A DNA stretch of 14,136 bases, from the NCBI GenBank assembly GCA_964517355.1, contig CAZFCK010000123.1, positions 1 to 14,136 of the forward strand. Reading direction: 5' to 3'. This document shows, piece by piece, positions 12,143-14,136 of the stretch; within the stretch, counting starts at the first letter, position 1; every line of letters starts with the position of its first letter. The translations under genes and the position numbers were made by a program. The notes beneath the pieces are model-generated. The model made no database searches. It was given only the letters and a program-made list of their open reading frames with translations, and had not been told where the DNA came from. Origin of the DNA: CAZFCK01 sp964517355. GTDB taxonomy: Bacteria; Desulfobacterota; Desulfovibrionia; Desulfovibrionales; Desulfovibrionaceae.

Positions 12143-13996
12143 ATGCAAGCGTATATCAATGGAAAGTCATATGCCTTTGTCCCGTCCGAGACCATTTTGG
12201 AAGTCGCACGACGCAACGGTTTGTATATCCCCACCTTGTGCGAACTGGCCGATATCGACCACAGGCCCGGAACCTGCCGGGTGTGTCTTGTGGAAGTGCG
12301 GCGCAAGGACGATACGCAGCCCTTTATTGTGACCGCATGTAATACGCCCATGGAAGATGGCATGCACGTGCGTACGCGAACCAGCCAGGTGCGTCGGATG
12401 CAGCGTTTGCAAGTGGAGCTGCTTTTGGCGGATCACGATCAGGATTGCGCCACATGTATTCGCCACGGGGACTGTGAATTGCAGGACGTGGCTCAGTTTG
12501 TGGGATTGCAGCGTTCCCGCTACCACAGCCCGGAACAGGCCAAGAGCCGTATTAAGGATACCAGTTCTTCCGCTATCATTCGCGATCTGGGCAAATGTAT
12601 CCGCTGTTTTCGTTGCGTGAAGATTTGTCGAGAGGAGCAAGGAGTGGACGCGCTTGTCATGACGGGGCACGGGATGCAGGCCGGCGTGGGGGTGCGCCAC
12701 GGCAAAACCCAGGGTTCGTCGGATTGCGTCTCCTGTGGCCAGTGTGTGCTTGTGTGCCCCACAGGGGCGCTTGCGGAGCGCGACGAGACCGAGACCTGCA
12801 TTGATTATCTCTATGACCCGGATGTGGTTACCGTGTTTCAGTTCGCCCCCGCCATTAGGGTGGGTTTTGGCGAGGAATTTGGTCTTGAACCGGGAACCAA
12901 CGTCGAAGGGCGGATTATTTCCGCGTTGCGGGCAATCGGCGCGGATATCGTGCTGGATACCAACTTCGCCGCGGATATCGTCATTATGGAAGAGGGGTTG
13001 GAGTTGCTGAAGAGGTTGCAGGAGGGCAAGCGACCCACCTTTACTTCATGCTGTCCTGCCTGGATTAATTTTGCGGAAAAGCATTATCCGGATATATTGC
13101 CCTTTCTTTCATCCACCAAGTCGCCGCAGCAATGTTTTGGTTCCTTAGCCAAAAGTTGGCTGCCTCGGAAAATGGGTCTGGATGCGGACAAGGTGCGTGT
13201 GGTGTCCATTATGCCCTGCGTCGCGAAAAAGGATGAAATCACGCGGCCCATGCTTCGCCCCAACGGCGTGCCGGACGTGGATCTGGTACTGACTGTGCGG
13301 GAGTTCGCCCGGTTGCTTAAACGTGAGGGCATTGATTTCGCAGCGCTTACGCCTTCCACGTTTGATAACCCGTATATGGGAGAATATTCCGGTGCGGGCG
13401 CGATATTCGGCACCACCGGGGGCGTGATGGAGGCCGCTGTGCGCACCATGTATTATGTGGTCAATGGCGAGGAACTGCCTGGGATAGAGATTACGTCGCT
13501 TCGTGGTTTTGATCAGGTGCGTACGGCCACGGCGCCTTTGGGAGGCATCATAGGCGACGTGAAGCTGGCAATGTGCCACGGACTCAAGGGAGTGCGCGCC
13601 ATGGTGGAGGACGTGCTTGCCGGACGCGCGGATTATGATTTCATCGAGGTGATGGCCTGCCCAGGAGGATGCGTTGACGGAGGGGGGCATTTGCGCTCGA
13701 AAAAGCATTATCTGCCCTACGCGCTCAAGCGCCGGGAAGCTATCTATGAGATTGATCGGCACAAAAACGTGCGTCAGTCGCACAACAATCCCATGGTCAA
13801 AAAATTGTATGCTGATTATCTTGGAGAACCTCTTTCCGCAGTGGCCCACAACATGCTGCATACGCATTATATGGCGCGGCGTCAGGAAACCCGGCGCAGC
13901 ATCAGGGATATCTGGCGGGAGATTACGATGAGCACGTTGGTTCATAGCGAATTCGACAAGATGAACGAAACAGAGGCCTGCAAGCTGGATAATTAA
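12143..13996 (+). CDS. hydA: [FeFe] hydrogenase, NuoG-like N-terminus, NAD(P)-linked group A
   Basis: Catalyses reversible H2 oxidation/proton reduction; no signal peptide, so cytoplasmic. In order across 617 aa: 2Fe-2S domain (C33, C45, C48, C66); His-ligated [4Fe-4S] (H98, C102, C105, C111); two-cluster ferredoxin domain (C152, C155, C158, C162 and C195, C198, C201, C205); H-domain with all three signatures, TSCCPAW (301-307), MPCVAKKDE (357-365), EVMACPGGCVDGGG (502-515). H-cluster ligands are C304, C359, C506 and C510; proton-relay C303, E284 and E287 are in place. The small-subunit-like tail (VRQSHNNPMVKKLY..LHTHY, 543-576) is fused, as in HndD-type enzymes, and about 40 extra residues follow. 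GAGG lies five bases before the ATG. The 51-base gap to the flavoprotein gene implies one operon. No maturase genes (HydE/F/G) and no NuoE-like subunit are in the window. Confidence 0.97.
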   Translation: MQAYINGKSYAFVPSETILEVARRNGLYIPTLCELADIDHRPGTCRVCLVEVRRKDDTQPFIVTACNTPMEDGMHVRTRTSQVRRMQRLQVELLLADHDQDCATCIRHGDCELQDVAQFVGLQRSRYHSPEQAKSRIKDTSSSAIIRDLGKCIRCFRCVKICREEQGVDALVMTGHGMQAGVGVRHGKTQGSSDCVSCGQCVLVCPTGALAERDETETCIDYLYDPDVVTVFQFAPAIRVGFGEEFGLEPGTNVEGRIISALRAIGADIVLDTNFAADIVIMEEGLELLKRLQEGKRPTFTSCCPAWINFAEKHYPDILPFLSSTKSPQQCFGSLAKSWLPRKMGLDADKVRVVSIMPCVAKKDEITRPMLRPNGVPDVDLVLTVREFARLLKREGIDFAALTPSTFDNPYMGEYSGAGAIFGTTGGVMEAAVRTMYYVVNGEELPGIEITSLRGFDQVRTATAPLGGIIGDVKLAMCHGLKGVRAMVEDVLAGRADYDFIEVMACPGGCVDGGGHLRSKKHYLPYALKRREAIYEIDRHKNVRQSHNNPMVKKLYADYLGEPLSAVAHNMLHTHYMARRQETRRSIRDIWREITMSTLVHSEFDKMNETEACKLDN

Positions 13997-14010
13997 GGGG
14001 CAATGCCCTG

Positions 14011-14085
14011 GAGCGTTTTGCCAGGCAACAGGCCTGCACCTGGAACACTCTCCTCGTGTTGCAGATAAACGCAGAAGAGCATCTA
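14011..14085 (+). repeat. Family A repeat, diverged copy A6 after the hydrogenase gene
   Basis: The order AGCGTTTTGCC, GGC hairpin, CCTGGAACA.., ..GCATCTA parallels family A. Hairpin 1 is CAGGC-aacag-GCCTG. Hairpin 2 is CTGGAACAC (14040-14048) with GTGTTGCAG (14056-14064), one mismatch. The sequence has drifted far but the two stems persist. It starts 14 bases after the stop. Confidence 0.55.
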
Positions 14086-14110
14086 AGGAAGCACTGATTA
14101 AAGACTTGTT

Positions 14111-14136
14111 AGGTTTTTCCGGGGGGAAACCTTTCT
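14111..14136 (+). terminator. Probable terminator of the hydrogenase operon (at window end)
   Basis: AGGTTTTTCC (14111-14120) pairs with GGGGAAACCT (14123-14132) over the whole arm with two G-U pairs, then TTCT where the window ends. A longer T tract may follow outside. Confidence 0.45.

Overview
The window reads as chromosomal DNA from a sulfate-reducing Desulfovibrio-like bacterium (Desulfovibrionaceae). This is inferred from a cytoplasmic NAD(P)-linked [FeFe] hydrogenase, cobalamin synthesis, an outer-membrane FadL-type porin (so Gram-negative), moderate-to-high GC coding DNA and long AT-richer intergenic repeats. No marker gene in the window fixes the species. Nine protein genes are supported. 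No tRNA, rRNA, CRISPR array or transposase was seen.

Layout. Position 1 cuts an intergenic repeat. Next come an exported coiled-coil protein of unknown function (206-871), a 700-bp non-coding stretch, and an OmpP1/FadL outer-membrane transporter (1583-2950) closed by a strong terminator hairpin. A repeat-rich gap (2951-3683) leads to trmL (tRNA wobble 2'-O-methyltransferase) and cbiB (cobalamin precursor synthesis), both on +. Two minus-strand genes follow: an unrecognised 170-aa protein (5334-5846) and a MerR-type HTH/coiled-coil regulator (6240-7205) with likely promoter and operator-like repeats. The + strand then carries a LOG-family phosphoribohydrolase (7652-8248) and a homodimeric eukaryote-type NADP-isocitrate dehydrogenase (8375-9592). 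The last two genes (10091-13996) form a two-subunit system. One is a flavoprotein joining a NuoF-type [4Fe-4S] domain to a GltD-like NAD(P)H/FAD module. The other is a complete [FeFe] hydrogenase with a NuoG-like N-terminus.

How the genes may work together. The hydrogenase pair probably exchanges electrons between NAD(P)H and H2 in the cytoplasm. The icd product is one possible NADPH source nearby, but the link is only proximity. The remaining genes look like unrelated housekeeping or accessory units.

The most unusual feature is the non-coding DNA. Family A (about 100 bp, six full, partial or diverged copies) has up to three hairpins whose arms change together between copies. Family B (151-157 bp, three copies plus a fragment) has 11-bp imperfect terminal inverted repeats that also co-vary within copies, and looks like a MITE. 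The two families abut each other twice, and one A copy supplies the icd stop codon.
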